Source: JAKSCF01 sp028279945 (GTDB lineage: Bacteria; Bacillota; Clostridia; Peptostreptococcales; JAAYPU01). From it: a stretch of 29,030 nucleotides of DNA. The position numbers and the translations under genes are program-made. The notes beneath the pieces are model-generated. The model was given only the letters and a program-made list of their open reading frames with translations. It was not told the origin of the DNA and did no database searches. Below are positions 1 to 7,716 of the stretch, piece by piece (position 1 is the stretch's first letter; every line of letters starts with the position of its first letter). Location of the stretch: contig JANQMT010000085.1 of assembly GCA_028279945.1 (NCBI GenBank), forward strand, positions 1 through 29,030. The letters run 5' to 3'.

Positions 1-222
1 GTGTTTACATCTCTTACAAATACTTTAAAAGTGTTGCACTCTAAGTTATTGTCTCACTTATTTATGATTATGAGAATACATCTTTTATTGTACGCTTACA
101 AAAAATCTTGGTGTTTTGTTGTATAAAGAAAACCACTAAAAGGTAATGTTATCAAAATACAATCACAATATTAAAAAAGAAAACTTGCATAAATGATAAG
201 AGTGGGTTAAAATAAAACTAAC
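1..222. other. AT-rich leader region, no gene recognised
   Basis: No open reading frame with a plausible start and ribosome binding site, and no RNA gene, was recognised on either strand. The stretch is AT-rich and leads into the operator/promoter region of the acetyltransferase-PTS operon. It may contain the end of an upstream intergenic region. I see no convincing catabolite-repression (cre) site. Confidence 0.5.
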
Positions 223-250
223 TTAATATATTAACATGTTAATATTATAA
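223..250 (+). promoter_or_regulatory. Candidate GntR operator, 28-bp near-palindrome at the PTS operon promoter
   Basis: The left arm at 223-236 has the reverse complement TGTTAATATATTAA, and the right arm at 237-250 reads TGTTAATATTATAA, so 12 of 14 positions match. Nested in it are the perfect palindromes TTAATATATTAA (223-234) and TTAACATGTTAA (231-242). The arm word TGTTAATATATTAA recurs exactly at 5683-5696 in front of the gntR gene. Two -10-like TATAAT hexamers (246-251 and 261-266) overlap or follow it, as expected for a repressor site. That the local GntR protein binds here is inference from this shared word. Confidence 0.6.
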
Positions 251-303
251 TTAGACTTATTATAATTAATAGTGTGTTTAGTACGGAGTAGAGGAGGTGA
301 AAA

Positions 304-1242
304 ATGAAAATACTGAATTATAGTCAAAGATATGAAAAAGAAGTGGTTCATTTGTGGAATGAAACCTTGACTGTTGATCCGATTACTGTATTTAAGTTTC
401 GCAAGCAGGCATTGCTGGACGATAATTTTGATACGGAGCTTTGTTTTACAGCGGTAGATCATGATCGTGTAGTGGGTTTTTTACTGGCAACCAAAAGAAA
501 GTTTCCGTATCTTGAGAGAGGCCTGGAACCCAGCAGGGGATGGATCAACGTCATGTTTGTAGCGCAGGATCGTCAACGGCAAGGTATCGGAGAGGCTTTG
601 GTCAAGCATGCCGAGATGAAATTAAAAGCAATGGGTGCCCAGACCATAACCCTAGGAGCCTATAGTCCGAATTATTTTTTCCCCGGGGTAGACAAAGACA
701 ACTATGGGACAGCAGTAAAATTCTTTGAAAAGATGGGTTATCAGGCTGGTGAAGAAAGCTATTCCATGTGCAAGGATCTGCATGGCTACCAAATCAGTGA
801 AGAAACCTTGGAGAAAATGTATAAAGCACAAGAATCCGGTTTTTCCTTTTGCAATTTTGAATTTAAGTATGCTTTGGATCTGCTGGAATTCTTAAAAGTG
901 GAATTTGGTGGAGGATGGAAACGAAATGCTTTGATTTCTATGCAGAACAACACTGCAGAGGATTGCATTCTGTTGGTTTTAGATCGGGAGCAAAAAATCG
1001 TTGGTTTCTGTATGAGAATGATTGACGGCAACCCAATGCGATTTGGTCCCTTTGGAGTAAAGGAAGAAGCCAGAAATTACGGAATCGGTGGTATATTGTT
1101 TGATATCATGCAGCTGGAAATGGAAAAACGAGAAATTTATCATTTGTATTTTATTTCAACCGACGCACCTGGCAGACGATTTTATGAGAGACATGGGCTT
1201 AAGGTTTTTAGAACTTTTATAGATTATCAAAAAACAATTTAG
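304..1242 (+). CDS. Tandem GNAT-domain N-acetyltransferase
   Basis: The 312-residue protein is about twice the size of a single GNAT domain. The first half (about 1-150) has the acetyl-CoA pyrophosphate-binding pattern in RQRQGIG, then the late strand FFEKMGY. The second half (about 165-312) repeats the fold in a weaker form, with RNYGIGG and FYERHGL. GNAT enzymes move an acetyl group from acetyl-CoA to an amine. The start is clear, since GAGGAGGTGA lies just before ATG 304. It opens an operon with a PIG-L-type deacetylase, MurQ and a mannose-family PTS, so an amino sugar or its breakdown product is a plausible acceptor, but the substrate cannot be read from sequence. The gene ends 8 bases before the next one. 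One of the two domains may be non-catalytic. Confidence 0.85.
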   Translation: MKILNYSQRYEKEVVHLWNETLTVDPITVFKFRKQALLDDNFDTELCFTAVDHDRVVGFLLATKRKFPYLERGLEPSRGWINVMFVAQDRQRQGIGEALVKHAEMKLKAMGAQTITLGAYSPNYFFPGVDKDNYGTAVKFFEKMGYQAGEESYSMCKDLHGYQISEETLEKMYKAQESGFSFCNFEFKYALDLLEFLKVEFGGGWKRNALISMQNNTAEDCILLVLDREQKIVGFCMRMIDGNPMRFGPFGVKEEARNYGIGGILFDIMQLEMEKREIYHLYFISTDAPGRRFYERHGLKVFRTFIDYQKTI

Positions 1243-1250
1243 GAGAACAT

Positions 1251-1931
1251 ATGAGTGAGATTAAACGAGTTGTAAGTATTGGTGCACATTCTTTAGATGC
1301 AGAAATTTTAGGCGGCCCCATAATGCAGAAGTATGCCAAAAAAGGAGTTCGCTGCACCTATATTCACGTGACACAAGGCCGTTTGGAAAATCCTGATGCT
1401 ACTCAGGAAGAAAAAGATGCCTATTTGAAAAAACTGTTGAATCAAAATAAACGTGCTGCTGAAAAATTGAATGGGGATACGATTTGGCTTGGATATGTTT
1501 CCAACAATATGCCTTCGCTGGATGAATTTTCAGGAAGATTGGAGCAATATTTTACCCATGAGAAAGTAGATTTGGTGATTACCCATTGGCGTGGTTCCAT
1601 GCATCCCCGCCATATCAATACCCACGATGCGGTAACTGCCGCAGTAAAGCGGCTGCGTGAAAAAGGAAATGACATCAGGCTGATTTACGGTGAAAATTTT
1701 GAGGATCTGGTTGGATTTATCCCACAAGCATATTTTAAATTGGATCAGAATGAAGTTGATCAATGGTACGCAAGCCTGCGGGAATATTCTGTTTTTAAGG
1801 GACAGATTAATGACTTCCCATATTATCCATACTATTCTACCATGGGAAAGGTACGCCAGATAGAATCCAATAATGACGGCTATACCGTTGCCTATATGTA
1901 TGCAAGTTTAATTGAAAACAAATTATGGTGA
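1251..1931 (+). CDS. PIG-L family (LmbE-like) deacetylase, variant active site
   Basis: This 226-residue protein has the LmbE/PIG-L layout. It shows an N-terminal zinc motif at 12-18 (AHSLDAE, usual form AHPDDxE) and a second histidine cluster at 118-125 (MHPRHINTH). Family members are zinc-dependent N-deacetylases of sugars such as GlcNAc-inositol or chitobiose. The likely zinc ligands His13, Asp16 and His121 are present, but the position of the usual catalytic aspartate (second last of HPDD) is Leu15. The common HPDH motif reads HPRH. Activity or substrate may therefore differ from the classical enzymes. It lies between the GNAT gene and murQ, and its 3' end overlaps murQ by 7 bases, so the three are co-translated. 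Family assignment is firm; deacetylase activity is inference. Confidence 0.8.
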   Translation: MSEIKRVVSIGAHSLDAEILGGPIMQKYAKKGVRCTYIHVTQGRLENPDATQEEKDAYLKKLLNQNKRAAEKLNGDTIWLGYVSNNMPSLDEFSGRLEQYFTHEKVDLVITHWRGSMHPRHINTHDAVTAAVKRLREKGNDIRLIYGENFEDLVGFIPQAYFKLDQNEVDQWYASLREYSVFKGQINDFPYYPYYSTMGKVRQIESNNDGYTVAYMYASLIENKLW

Positions 1932-2833
1932 TTAAAATGGATAAAGAAAAATTTGGTCATTTAAAAACGGAAAGTCGTAATCCCAGAACCTTACACCTGG
2001 ATACCATGTCCACCATGGAGCTGCTTCGAATTATGAACGAAGAAGATCAAAAAGTAATCGATACGATCAAGGATGCCTTACTGCAAATAGAAAAAAGTGT
2101 TCAACTGGTCATCCGTGCTCTAAATCATAATGGCAGACTGATCTACATGGGAGCAGGAACCAGCGGCAGGCTGGGAATCTTGGATGCAGTGGAATGCACG
2201 CCTACATTTTCTACAACCGACGAAGTAATGGGTATCATGGCAGGAGGAGAAAAAGCCTTCGTAAAGGCCGTAGAAGGAGCAGAGGATTCTGTGGAATTGG
2301 CTGCCAAAGATCTGGATGATATCCAGATCAGTGAAAAAGATGTGGTGGCAGCAATCGCGGCCTCAGGGAGAACCCCTTATGCAATCGGAGCATTAAAGCA
2401 TGCTAAGAAGCGGGGTGCTAAATGTATCAGCCTCACCTGCAACAAAGATTCCATCTTATCAAAATATGCCGATGTTGCTATTGAAGTGGACGCAGGGCCA
2501 GAGGTTCTTACCGGATCTACGAGGCTAAAGGCAGGCACTTGTCAGAAAATCATATTAAACATGATTTCAACAGCTTCCATGGTAGGAATCGGGAAAGTCT
2601 ATGGGAATTTAATGGTGGATATGAAAGCAACTAATCTTAAACTGATGGAACGTGCAAAACGAATTGTAATGGAAAGTACCGGATGTAATATTGATACTGC
2701 AGTTCAAACATTAGAATTAACCGATTATAACAGTAAGGAAGCTATTGTAATGATTCTGACTGGTATTACGAAAGAGGAAGCTTCCATGAGAATTAGAGAA
2801 AACCATGGCTTTGTACGAAAATGTATCAGATAA
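1925..2833 (+). CDS. murQ: N-acetylmuramic acid 6-phosphate etherase
   Basis: MurQ cleaves the lactyl ether of MurNAc-6-phosphate to give GlcNAc-6-phosphate and D-lactate in the cytoplasm. The 302-residue product matches the family length. It carries the SIS-domain phosphosugar loop GAGTSGRLG (about 76-84), followed by DAVEC with Glu90, which lines up with the catalytic Glu83 of E. coli MurQ. The second conserved acidic motif, VEGAED, follows at about 116-122. The start at 1925 overlaps the previous gene; an in-frame ATG at 1937 is equally possible, and neither has a strong ribosome binding site. Canonical murQ genes neighbour the glucose-family MurP transporter. Here the partner is a mannose-family PTS, so the true substrate might be a different 3-O-lactyl or related amino sugar phosphate. 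Confidence 0.9.
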   Translation: MVIKMDKEKFGHLKTESRNPRTLHLDTMSTMELLRIMNEEDQKVIDTIKDALLQIEKSVQLVIRALNHNGRLIYMGAGTSGRLGILDAVECTPTFSTTDEVMGIMAGGEKAFVKAVEGAEDSVELAAKDLDDIQISEKDVVAAIAASGRTPYAIGALKHAKKRGAKCISLTCNKDSILSKYADVAIEVDAGPEVLTGSTRLKAGTCQKIILNMISTASMVGIGKVYGNLMVDMKATNLKLMERAKRIVMESTGCNIDTAVQTLELTDYNSKEAIVMILTGITKEEASMRIRENHGFVRKCIR

Positions 2834-2885
2834 GTTTTTAAAATATAAAGCTCTAAAATCTGTAAAAAAAAGAAAGGAGGAAGAA

Positions 2886-3374
2886 ATGGCAAAGACATAT
2901 GTAAGGGTTGATGACAGACTAATTCATGGTCAAACGATTGTTGCGTGGTGCCCGACGCTATCAATTAAAGAGATCATTGCGATTGATGATGAGAGTGCAA
3001 AAAATCAAACGCTAAAATCAATAATGAAAATGGGTGTTCCTTCAACTTACAATACCCATATTGTAACAACGCAAGAAGCAATGGCGCTTCTAGCGCAAGA
3101 GATCAGCGTTAACCGTCTAGTTATTGTGAAATATCCTGAAAAATTATCAGATATTGAAGAAGGAATCGCTAGTGCAGAATCTATTATCTTAGGCAATATT
3201 GCAAAACGAAATGATACCATTCATAAAGTGAGCGGCGCAACAGGAATCTTTTACTTAAGTGACAGTGATGTAATGGTCATAGATCATTTACTTTCAAAGG
3301 GAATCACTGTATATTTTCAGCAATTACCAAACACTGCAAAAACAAACTGGGAAGTATTTAAAAATTCAATATAA
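2886..3374 (+). CDS. PTS mannose/sorbose-family EIIB component
   Basis: This cytoplasmic domain accepts phosphate from EIIA on a histidine and passes it to the sugar during transport. The 162-residue protein begins with RVDDRLIHGQ, the mannose-family EIIB signature, so His14 is the phosphorylation site. I chose ATG 2886 because AGGAGG lies 5 bases upstream. A longer in-frame reading from 2805 would add a non-homologous lysine-rich tail and overlap murQ. It follows murQ by 52 bases and precedes EIIC by about 20 bases, so all four PTS parts form one expression unit. Substrate specificity cannot be told from EIIB. Confidence 0.92.
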   Translation: MAKTYVRVDDRLIHGQTIVAWCPTLSIKEIIAIDDESAKNQTLKSIMKMGVPSTYNTHIVTTQEAMALLAQEISVNRLVIVKYPEKLSDIEEGIASAESIILGNIAKRNDTIHKVSGATGIFYLSDSDVMVIDHLLSKGITVYFQQLPNTAKTNWEVFKNSI

Positions 3375-3394
3375 AAATATTAAGGAGGTAAAGT

Positions 3395-4195
3395 ATGGAA
3401 ACTTATCAAATTATTTTGATTGCCTTATTTGTGTATTTAGGCTCAATTGGATCTATCGTTGGAAACACAATCGGCTGGTACACTTTGGGAAGACCGTTGA
3501 TAGCTTCACTTGTTGTTGGCGTAATCTTAGGAGATGTGCAAACCGCTATGATAGTCGGTATTCCACTTCAAATTATGTATATGGGTAATGTAACACCAGG
3601 CGGTGCTGTGGCCTGGGATTTATCTTATGCTACTTATATTGGCGTGACAGGTGCAATTGTATTTGGTAGTGGATTAGATACAGCGGAGGTGATCGGTTTA
3701 GCCGTTGTATTTGCTGGTATCGGAGGACTGGTAGGCCAAATTATGTGGAATATTTCCTATGCATTAAATCTTCCTTTAAATCGTGTGGCCAATAAATATG
3801 CGGATGCAGGTGAGACCGGTAAAATGTTTATTCCAAATGTTGTTCTTGGGCAATCCATTGGCTTTGCATGCCGTTTTATTCCTGCAATTATTGTTTTAAC
3901 TTCTATGACTGCAGCTTCTGCTCAAGGTGATTTCGCAGCGATGATTCCTGGTTGGGTTACCACCGCATTGGGCATCTTCGGGGGTATGATGGCCTCTCTT
4001 GGAATGGGAATTATTCTTTCATTTTTATTAAAGAAAAAATATCACTTAGCAATTTTCCTGGCAGGATTCATACTTGTAACATATTTCAGTTTGAGTACAA
4101 TGGCAGTTGCTGTTGTTGCAATTATTACGGCAATTTTGTATTATGTTGCTGTTTCAAATCTAGAGACCAAGAAAGGGGTGCATAGCAATGGGTAA
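3395..4195 (+). CDS. PTS mannose/sorbose-family EIIC membrane component
   Basis: This 266-residue protein is an integral membrane subunit of the mannose-type PTS and forms the sugar channel together with EIID. It has several hydrophobic segments. The stretch around residues 30-75 has the family features: a GRPL motif, then GVILGDVQTAMIVGIPLQ, then MGNVTPGG. Length agrees with ManY/SorA-type EIIC. AAGGAGGT lies before ATG 3395. The last 8 bases overlap the start of the EIID gene, which indicates translational coupling and equal amounts of the two membrane subunits. Substrate is unknown; the neighbours suggest an amino sugar. Confidence 0.92.
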   Translation: METYQIILIALFVYLGSIGSIVGNTIGWYTLGRPLIASLVVGVILGDVQTAMIVGIPLQIMYMGNVTPGGAVAWDLSYATYIGVTGAIVFGSGLDTAEVIGLAVVFAGIGGLVGQIMWNISYALNLPLNRVANKYADAGETGKMFIPNVVLGQSIGFACRFIPAIIVLTSMTAASAQGDFAAMIPGWVTTALGIFGGMMASLGMGIILSFLLKKKYHLAIFLAGFILVTYFSLSTMAVAVVAIITAILYYVAVSNLETKKGVHSNG

Positions 4196-5054
4196 GAAAA
4201 TCAGTGAAAAAACACTTAAAAAGTCATTCTGGAATTGGTTCTTCTGGCATGGTTGCTCACAACAAGCAGAAAGTATGTTGGGAATGGCTTTTGCTCAATC
4301 CATGGCCCCGGTTATTGATGAATTATATGATAAAAAAGAAGATAAAGCTACCGCTTTAAAAAGACATATTACACTGTTTAATACAGAACAACAAGTGGGG
4401 TCAATTTGCAACGGTGTTGTTTGTGGACTCGAAGAAGCCAATGCCAACAAACAATGCACCCCTGAGCTAATAAGCAGTGTCAAGGTTGCATTAATAGGAC
4501 CCACCTCCGCTATAGGAGATTCTTTATGGGTTGCAACGATTATTCCAATCCTGCTGACCATTTGTCTCTCTATTTCACAGGCATCACCGTCAACTTCATG
4601 GTTAGGCCCTGTTCTTTATATGATCGTTTATCCGATAGGAACTTGTATTCTAAGCTGGAATTTGTTTAAATTAGGCTACAAGTCAGGGATCGAAGGCATG
4701 CATGGATTTATGTCAACGGGCAAACTGGATACCTTAACGGATACTATGACAGTATTAGGCTTAATGGTTGTTGGTGCATTATCTGCATCCTTTGTTAGAG
4801 CTTCGGTACCTTTTAGAATAGTCAGAGATGTATTCGATGCTACCCAGGGCACGTTATTAGAAGACCAGGTTATTTTCGAAGCAGACAAAATGTTGAATTC
4901 CATTTTTCCGCATATCTTGCCTTTATTATTAACATTAGGTATTTACTATTTATATTCAAAGAAAAAATGGTCTCCGCTTAAATTAATGGGTTTGATTTTG
5001 GTTATCGCATGTATCTTTACATTCGTCGGCTACGCAACAGGATTTTATGCATGA
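4188..5054 (+). CDS. PTS mannose/sorbose-family EIID membrane component
   Basis: EIID exists only in the mannose superfamily of the PTS and pairs with EIIC in the membrane. The 288-residue protein has the typical N-terminal cytoplasmic part (about 1-110), with QAESMLGMAFAQSMAP and LFNTEQQVGS. Hydrophobic C-terminal segments follow, including GPTSAIGDSLW at about 104-114. It overlaps EIIC by 8 bases. A 131-base gap with a strong inverted repeat follows before the EIIA gene, so EIIA may be expressed at a different level from the membrane subunits. Confidence 0.92.
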   Translation: MGKKISEKTLKKSFWNWFFWHGCSQQAESMLGMAFAQSMAPVIDELYDKKEDKATALKRHITLFNTEQQVGSICNGVVCGLEEANANKQCTPELISSVKVALIGPTSAIGDSLWVATIIPILLTICLSISQASPSTSWLGPVLYMIVYPIGTCILSWNLFKLGYKSGIEGMHGFMSTGKLDTLTDTMTVLGLMVVGALSASFVRASVPFRIVRDVFDATQGTLLEDQVIFEADKMLNSIFPHILPLLLTLGIYYLYSKKKWSPLKLMGLILVIACIFTFVGYATGFYA

Positions 5055-5111
5055 TGGAATTGGCAGTTTGATATATTAATCAATTACGAGATTGCAGAAG
5101 CGACTTCACGA

Positions 5112-5155
5112 ATTCGGAAAAGGCGGTATAATTTTGTATTTAGCCTTTTCTGAAT
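5112..5155 (+). promoter_or_regulatory. Intercistronic hairpin between EIID and EIIA genes
   Basis: ATTCGGAAAAGGC (5112-5124) pairs with GCCTTTTCTGAAT (5143-5155) over 13 positions with a single G-U pair and an 18-base loop. No U-run follows, so it does not look like a strong terminator. It could stabilise the upstream mRNA, act as a processing site or partially attenuate read-through into the EIIA gene. The function is inferred from position only. Confidence 0.55.
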
Positions 5156-5185
5156 GGTTCAGCAAGCTATAAATGGAGGTTAAAA

Positions 5186-5578
5186 ATGAAAAGAATTATA
5201 GTAATGGGGCATGGCGGATATGCCGAAGGTGTAAGACAAAATTTAGAGATGATTGTCGGACAGCCGGAACATCTGTATTTTGTCGATTTAACGAAAGAAG
5301 ATGACCTGGCGGCTTTTGAGAGCAAAGTCAATTATGTATTGGAAAACTTTGCTGACGAAGAAGTCTTATTTGCCTGCGATTTATTGGGAGCATCACCATT
5401 TCGAGTAGCTGCAATGCTGTGCGCAAACCACCCTGGAAAGTATTATGCGGTTGCAGGCTTGAATACCATGGCTTTTTTAGAGTTGAGCATGAATGGGGAA
5501 AGTGATTTATCCATTGAAGAACTGGCAAATCTTGCAATGGATACAGCAAAGGCAGGTGTAGCAAGATTTCCGGAATGA
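5186..5578 (+). CDS. PTS mannose-family EIIA component
   Basis: The 130-residue cytoplasmic protein receives phosphate from HPr and hands it to EIIB. It starts with MKRIIVMGHGGYAEG; His9 in MGHGG is the expected phosphorylation site of mannose-family EIIA domains. The CDLLGASPF stretch near residue 64 fits the fold. GGAGGT stands before ATG 5186. EIIA is free-standing here rather than fused to EIIB as in E. coli ManX. It is the last enzyme gene of the operon before gntR. Confidence 0.9.
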   Translation: MKRIIVMGHGGYAEGVRQNLEMIVGQPEHLYFVDLTKEDDLAAFESKVNYVLENFADEEVLFACDLLGASPFRVAAMLCANHPGKYYAVAGLNTMAFLELSMNGESDLSIEELANLAMDTAKAGVARFPE

Positions 5579-5626
5579 GCACAAAAGCAAATTGGAGATT
5601 TTTTGTAAACGGAGAGGACGCACACC

Positions 5627-5656
5627 TTGAAAAGATATCAACAATTCTTGCATAAT
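5627..5656 (+). promoter_or_regulatory. Possible promoter of the gntR gene
   Basis: TTGAAA (5627-5632) is followed 18 bases later by CATAAT (5651-5656), a weak fit to a sigma-A promoter. It lies between the EIIA stop and the regulator gene and upstream of the candidate operator at 5683. An alternative is that gntR is only read through from the operon. Confidence 0.3.
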
Positions 5657-5682
5657 ATGATAAAATACTGATAGACCAGGTA

Positions 5683-5696
5683 TGTTAATATATTAA
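5683..5696 (+). promoter_or_regulatory. Candidate GntR operator upstream of its own gene
   Basis: TGTTAATATATTAA is identical to one arm of the 28-bp near-palindrome at 223-250 and contains the perfect palindrome TTAATATATTAA. It lies just before the ribosome binding site of the GntR-type regulator gene, between a possible promoter and the start codon. That position suits autorepression. The pairing of the site with this regulator is inference from its two occurrences. Confidence 0.55.
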
Positions 5697-5711
5697 GGAG
5701 AAGTATTATTT

Positions 5712-6425
5712 ATGGAACATAAAGTTGCAAAGTATATTCAAATTAAAGAGGATATCATAAGGGATATTAAATCAGGTGTTTTACAGCCGGGGGACAAAGT
5801 GGATAGTGAAGCTACCCTAAAAAAAAAATACAATGTATCTACCATTACGGTTAGAAAAGCCTTCAATGATTTGATCAATGAGGGTTATTTGATGGGTGTA
5901 CAGGGTGTAGGGACCTTCGTTACAAAAAAACAAATGATCCGTGGTTTGACCTCCATCAGTTTCAGTGATGAATTATTGCAGCAAGGCTATCAAATCGATA
6001 TGATTGTAGACAAAATTGAAGAAGTTTTTAATCCAAGCATTGCCGATATATTGGAAATACCTCATGATCAGTCAATGGTATGTGTTCGTAGAGTAAGGCT
6101 TGCCAATAATGAGCCTATCGCTTATCAAAGTTCCTTTGTGGACAGCCGAATCCTCAGCCTTGACCAAGCGAAAAGAATTCATGAAAATGCATCTTTTTAC
6201 AAAACGCTTAAGGAATTCAAGATTTCTCCGGTCTGGGTAAATGAAAATTATTCCGTAAAACAAGTGAACGATAACGGGATCGCGAAGCTGATGAATATAA
6301 AAAAGAACAGCGATACCTTTTTTGTAAAAAGAATTGCTTTTGATGATCTTGATAAAATCATTGAATATGCTGAAACCTATTTCAACAAAGACTGGTACTC
6401 TGTTACGGTAAATATAAAAATTTAA
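5712..6425 (+). CDS. GntR family (HutC subfamily, UTRA domain) transcriptional regulator
   Basis: The 237-residue protein has an N-terminal winged helix-turn-helix (about 5-75). It includes IKSGVLQPGDKVDSE, the recognition segment STITVRKAFNDLINEGYL, and the wing GVGTFV. A C-terminal UTRA-type effector domain (about 95-232) follows. HutC-type GntR proteins usually repress a catabolic operon until a sugar phosphate or other metabolite binds, so this is the likely local regulator of the GNAT-deacetylase-murQ-PTS operon. AAGGAG lies before ATG 5712. A terminator follows 10 bases after the stop. The effector is unknown; GlcNAc-6-phosphate or a MurNAc derivative would fit the pathway. Confidence 0.9.
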   Translation: MEHKVAKYIQIKEDIIRDIKSGVLQPGDKVDSEATLKKKYNVSTITVRKAFNDLINEGYLMGVQGVGTFVTKKQMIRGLTSISFSDELLQQGYQIDMIVDKIEEVFNPSIADILEIPHDQSMVCVRRVRLANNEPIAYQSSFVDSRILSLDQAKRIHENASFYKTLKEFKISPVWVNENYSVKQVNDNGIAKLMNIKKNSDTFFVKRIAFDDLDKIIEYAETYFNKDWYSVTVNIKI

Positions 6426-6434
6426 TGATATCAG

Positions 6435-6469
6435 AAGCATCTTTCCAGTTAAAAAAAAGATGCTTTTTT
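6435..6469 (+). terminator. Rho-independent terminator after gntR
   Basis: AAGCATCTTT (6435-6444) pairs with AAAGATGCTT (6456-6465), followed by a run of T to 6469. It ends the + strand operon just before the convergent AraC gene. Confidence 0.85.
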
Positions 6470-6479
6470 CAATACCTTA

Positions 6480-7451
6480 TTAACCGTCTGTTACAAAGGC
6501 CTTTCTATACTGACTTGGCGTCATACCTTCTCTTGCTTTAAATACTTCCGAAAAACTGCTGTGGCAACTATAGCCCACATGTTCTGCAATATGTCCAAGT
6601 GGAGCATCCGTCGTTATCAGAAGTTTTTTTGCTGAGCTTGTACGCTGCTGTTGTATGTAGCCGGTAATCGTCATACCTGTTTTTTCTTTAAATAGTAAAT
6701 GAAGTTTAGTTCTACTCATACAGGCTATATTTATTAATTCGTCAATTCGAATATTTTCACTGTAATGTTCTTCAATATATGATCGCACCAGGACAAGCTT
6801 TTCAGAGTCAGTATTATCAGAAACTTTAACTATTTCTGTATGAGTCAGTGATTTTTGATTCATAAGAAGTAATTCGATAATACTTCTTACCTTATTTTCC
6901 AAAACAAAATCAACACAAGAACAGTCATATGATAGTTCGAAAATACTGTTAACCATTTGCCATAATTCAGGTATTTGAGTTTCTGGATTACTAAGTCTAC
7001 GCATTAACTTGGCAACTTCTTCAAAGCTTTGATGTGTAAGAGGTTCAATATTAGATTTATAAAATTCAGGTAGTATAACAATATGACTGGAAACAATATA
7101 ATCACCTGGAATTACGCGAATATCAACAAATCTTTCGTTTCCATATTCAACAATTTTTTGGTGTTCATTGTTTGTAACACAGCCGTACCAATCTTTGTTA
7201 TTTGAAGCTTTACTTTGACCAAGACCAAGGGCTATAGGGACGAAATTCCTAGAAGTATAAGCCGACTTATACTTTGCAGTAGTAGAAGTTACGCCAAGCC
7301 ATTCGTTTACAGGATAAATCCAGTAGTGACCTTGTCCTAAATCCTTATCGAGACTGAAATGATATCCTGGCATGTTCTTTTTAGTTTTCATATAATGATA
7401 TCCATTGTCTTGTAAAAAAGCTGAATATACTCTATCTATTAAAGCTTGCAT
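6480..7451 (-). CDS. AraC family transcriptional regulator (module 1)
   Basis: The C-terminal 100 residues hold the two helix-turn-helix motifs of the AraC family: IDELINIACMSRTKLHLLFKEKTG, then LGHIAEHVGYSCHSSFSEVFK, ending MTPSQYRK. The N-terminal 220 residues are an unassigned sensor domain. I place the start at ATG 7449-7451 because GAAAGGAC precedes it. A GTG at 7508 would extend the protein by 19 residues but has no ribosome binding site. It is divergent from an ABC transporter pair with a Fur-like box in between. This is the same arrangement as YbtA-type AraC regulators, which sense iron-siderophores and activate uptake genes. That role is inference. Confidence 0.85.
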   Translation of the reverse strand: MQALIDRVYSAFLQDNGYHYMKTKKNMPGYHFSLDKDLGQGHYWIYPVNEWLGVTSTTAKYKSAYTSRNFVPIALGLGQSKASNNKDWYGCVTNNEHQKIVEYGNERFVDIRVIPGDYIVSSHIVILPEFYKSNIEPLTHQSFEEVAKLMRRLSNPETQIPELWQMVNSIFELSYDCSCVDFVLENKVRSIIELLLMNQKSLTHTEIVKVSDNTDSEKLVLVRSYIEEHYSENIRIDELINIACMSRTKLHLLFKEKTGMTITGYIQQQRTSSAKKLLITTDAPLGHIAEHVGYSCHSSFSEVFKAREGMTPSQYRKAFVTDG

Positions 7452-7559
7452 GACAAGTCCTTTCAATTTTTTATGGCAATCATTCAAAAGATTGTGGTGC
7501 TTATTCACAGTTTATAAAAATCCATTATTCTTCTAGATTATGATGCTATACTATGACTT

Positions 7560-7578
7560 AATGATAATAGTTATCATT
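7560..7578. promoter_or_regulatory. Fur-type iron box in the AraC/ABC divergent region
   Basis: AATGATAATAGTTATCATT is an inverted repeat with perfect 8-base arms around TAG. Its core TGATAATAGTTATCA differs from the 7-1-7 Fur consensus (TGATAATnATTATCA) at one arm position. It lies just downstream of a possible -10 (TATACT, 7547-7552) for the rightward ABC genes and could repress them, and perhaps the AraC gene, when iron is plentiful. A related metal regulator could also use it. Confidence 0.75.
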
Positions 7579-7629
7579 TAAATTGTATCATGAAACTATT
7601 TAGATTTCAAATTGAATTGAGGTGGAAGT

Positions 7630-7716
7630 ATTACCAGAAAGAATGAGGGGCCAATTGGAGCCTATATTGGTAAAGCTGAACTTACAAAACACTATGAGAA
7701 GGCAGGGATTGTGTAA
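7630..7716 (+). CDS. Possible short leader peptide with ATT start, coupled to the ABC gene
   Basis: A 28-codon frame runs from ATT 7630 to TAA 7714-7716 and overlaps the ATG of the ABC gene as TAATG. A good ribosome binding sequence (TGAGGTGG, 7617-7624) sits 5 bases before the ATT, while the ABC start itself has only a weak site. The frame contains GAYIGKAELTKHYEKAG. Either ATT is used as a rare start for a leader peptide, or this is the tail of a decayed gene whose start was lost. No family was recognised. Confidence 0.3.
   Translation: MTRKNEGPIGAYIGKAELTKHYEKAGIV

Noticed and set aside
1..303. Riboswitch or T-box in the leader of the PTS operon.
   Set aside because: No conserved riboswitch or T-box core and no terminator/antiterminator pair was recognised; the repressor-type palindrome explains control better.
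2805..2885. Extended N-terminus for the EIIB protein starting inside murQ.
   Set aside because: The AGGAGG at 2875-2880 points to ATG 2886, and the protein from there begins with the family's usual sequence.
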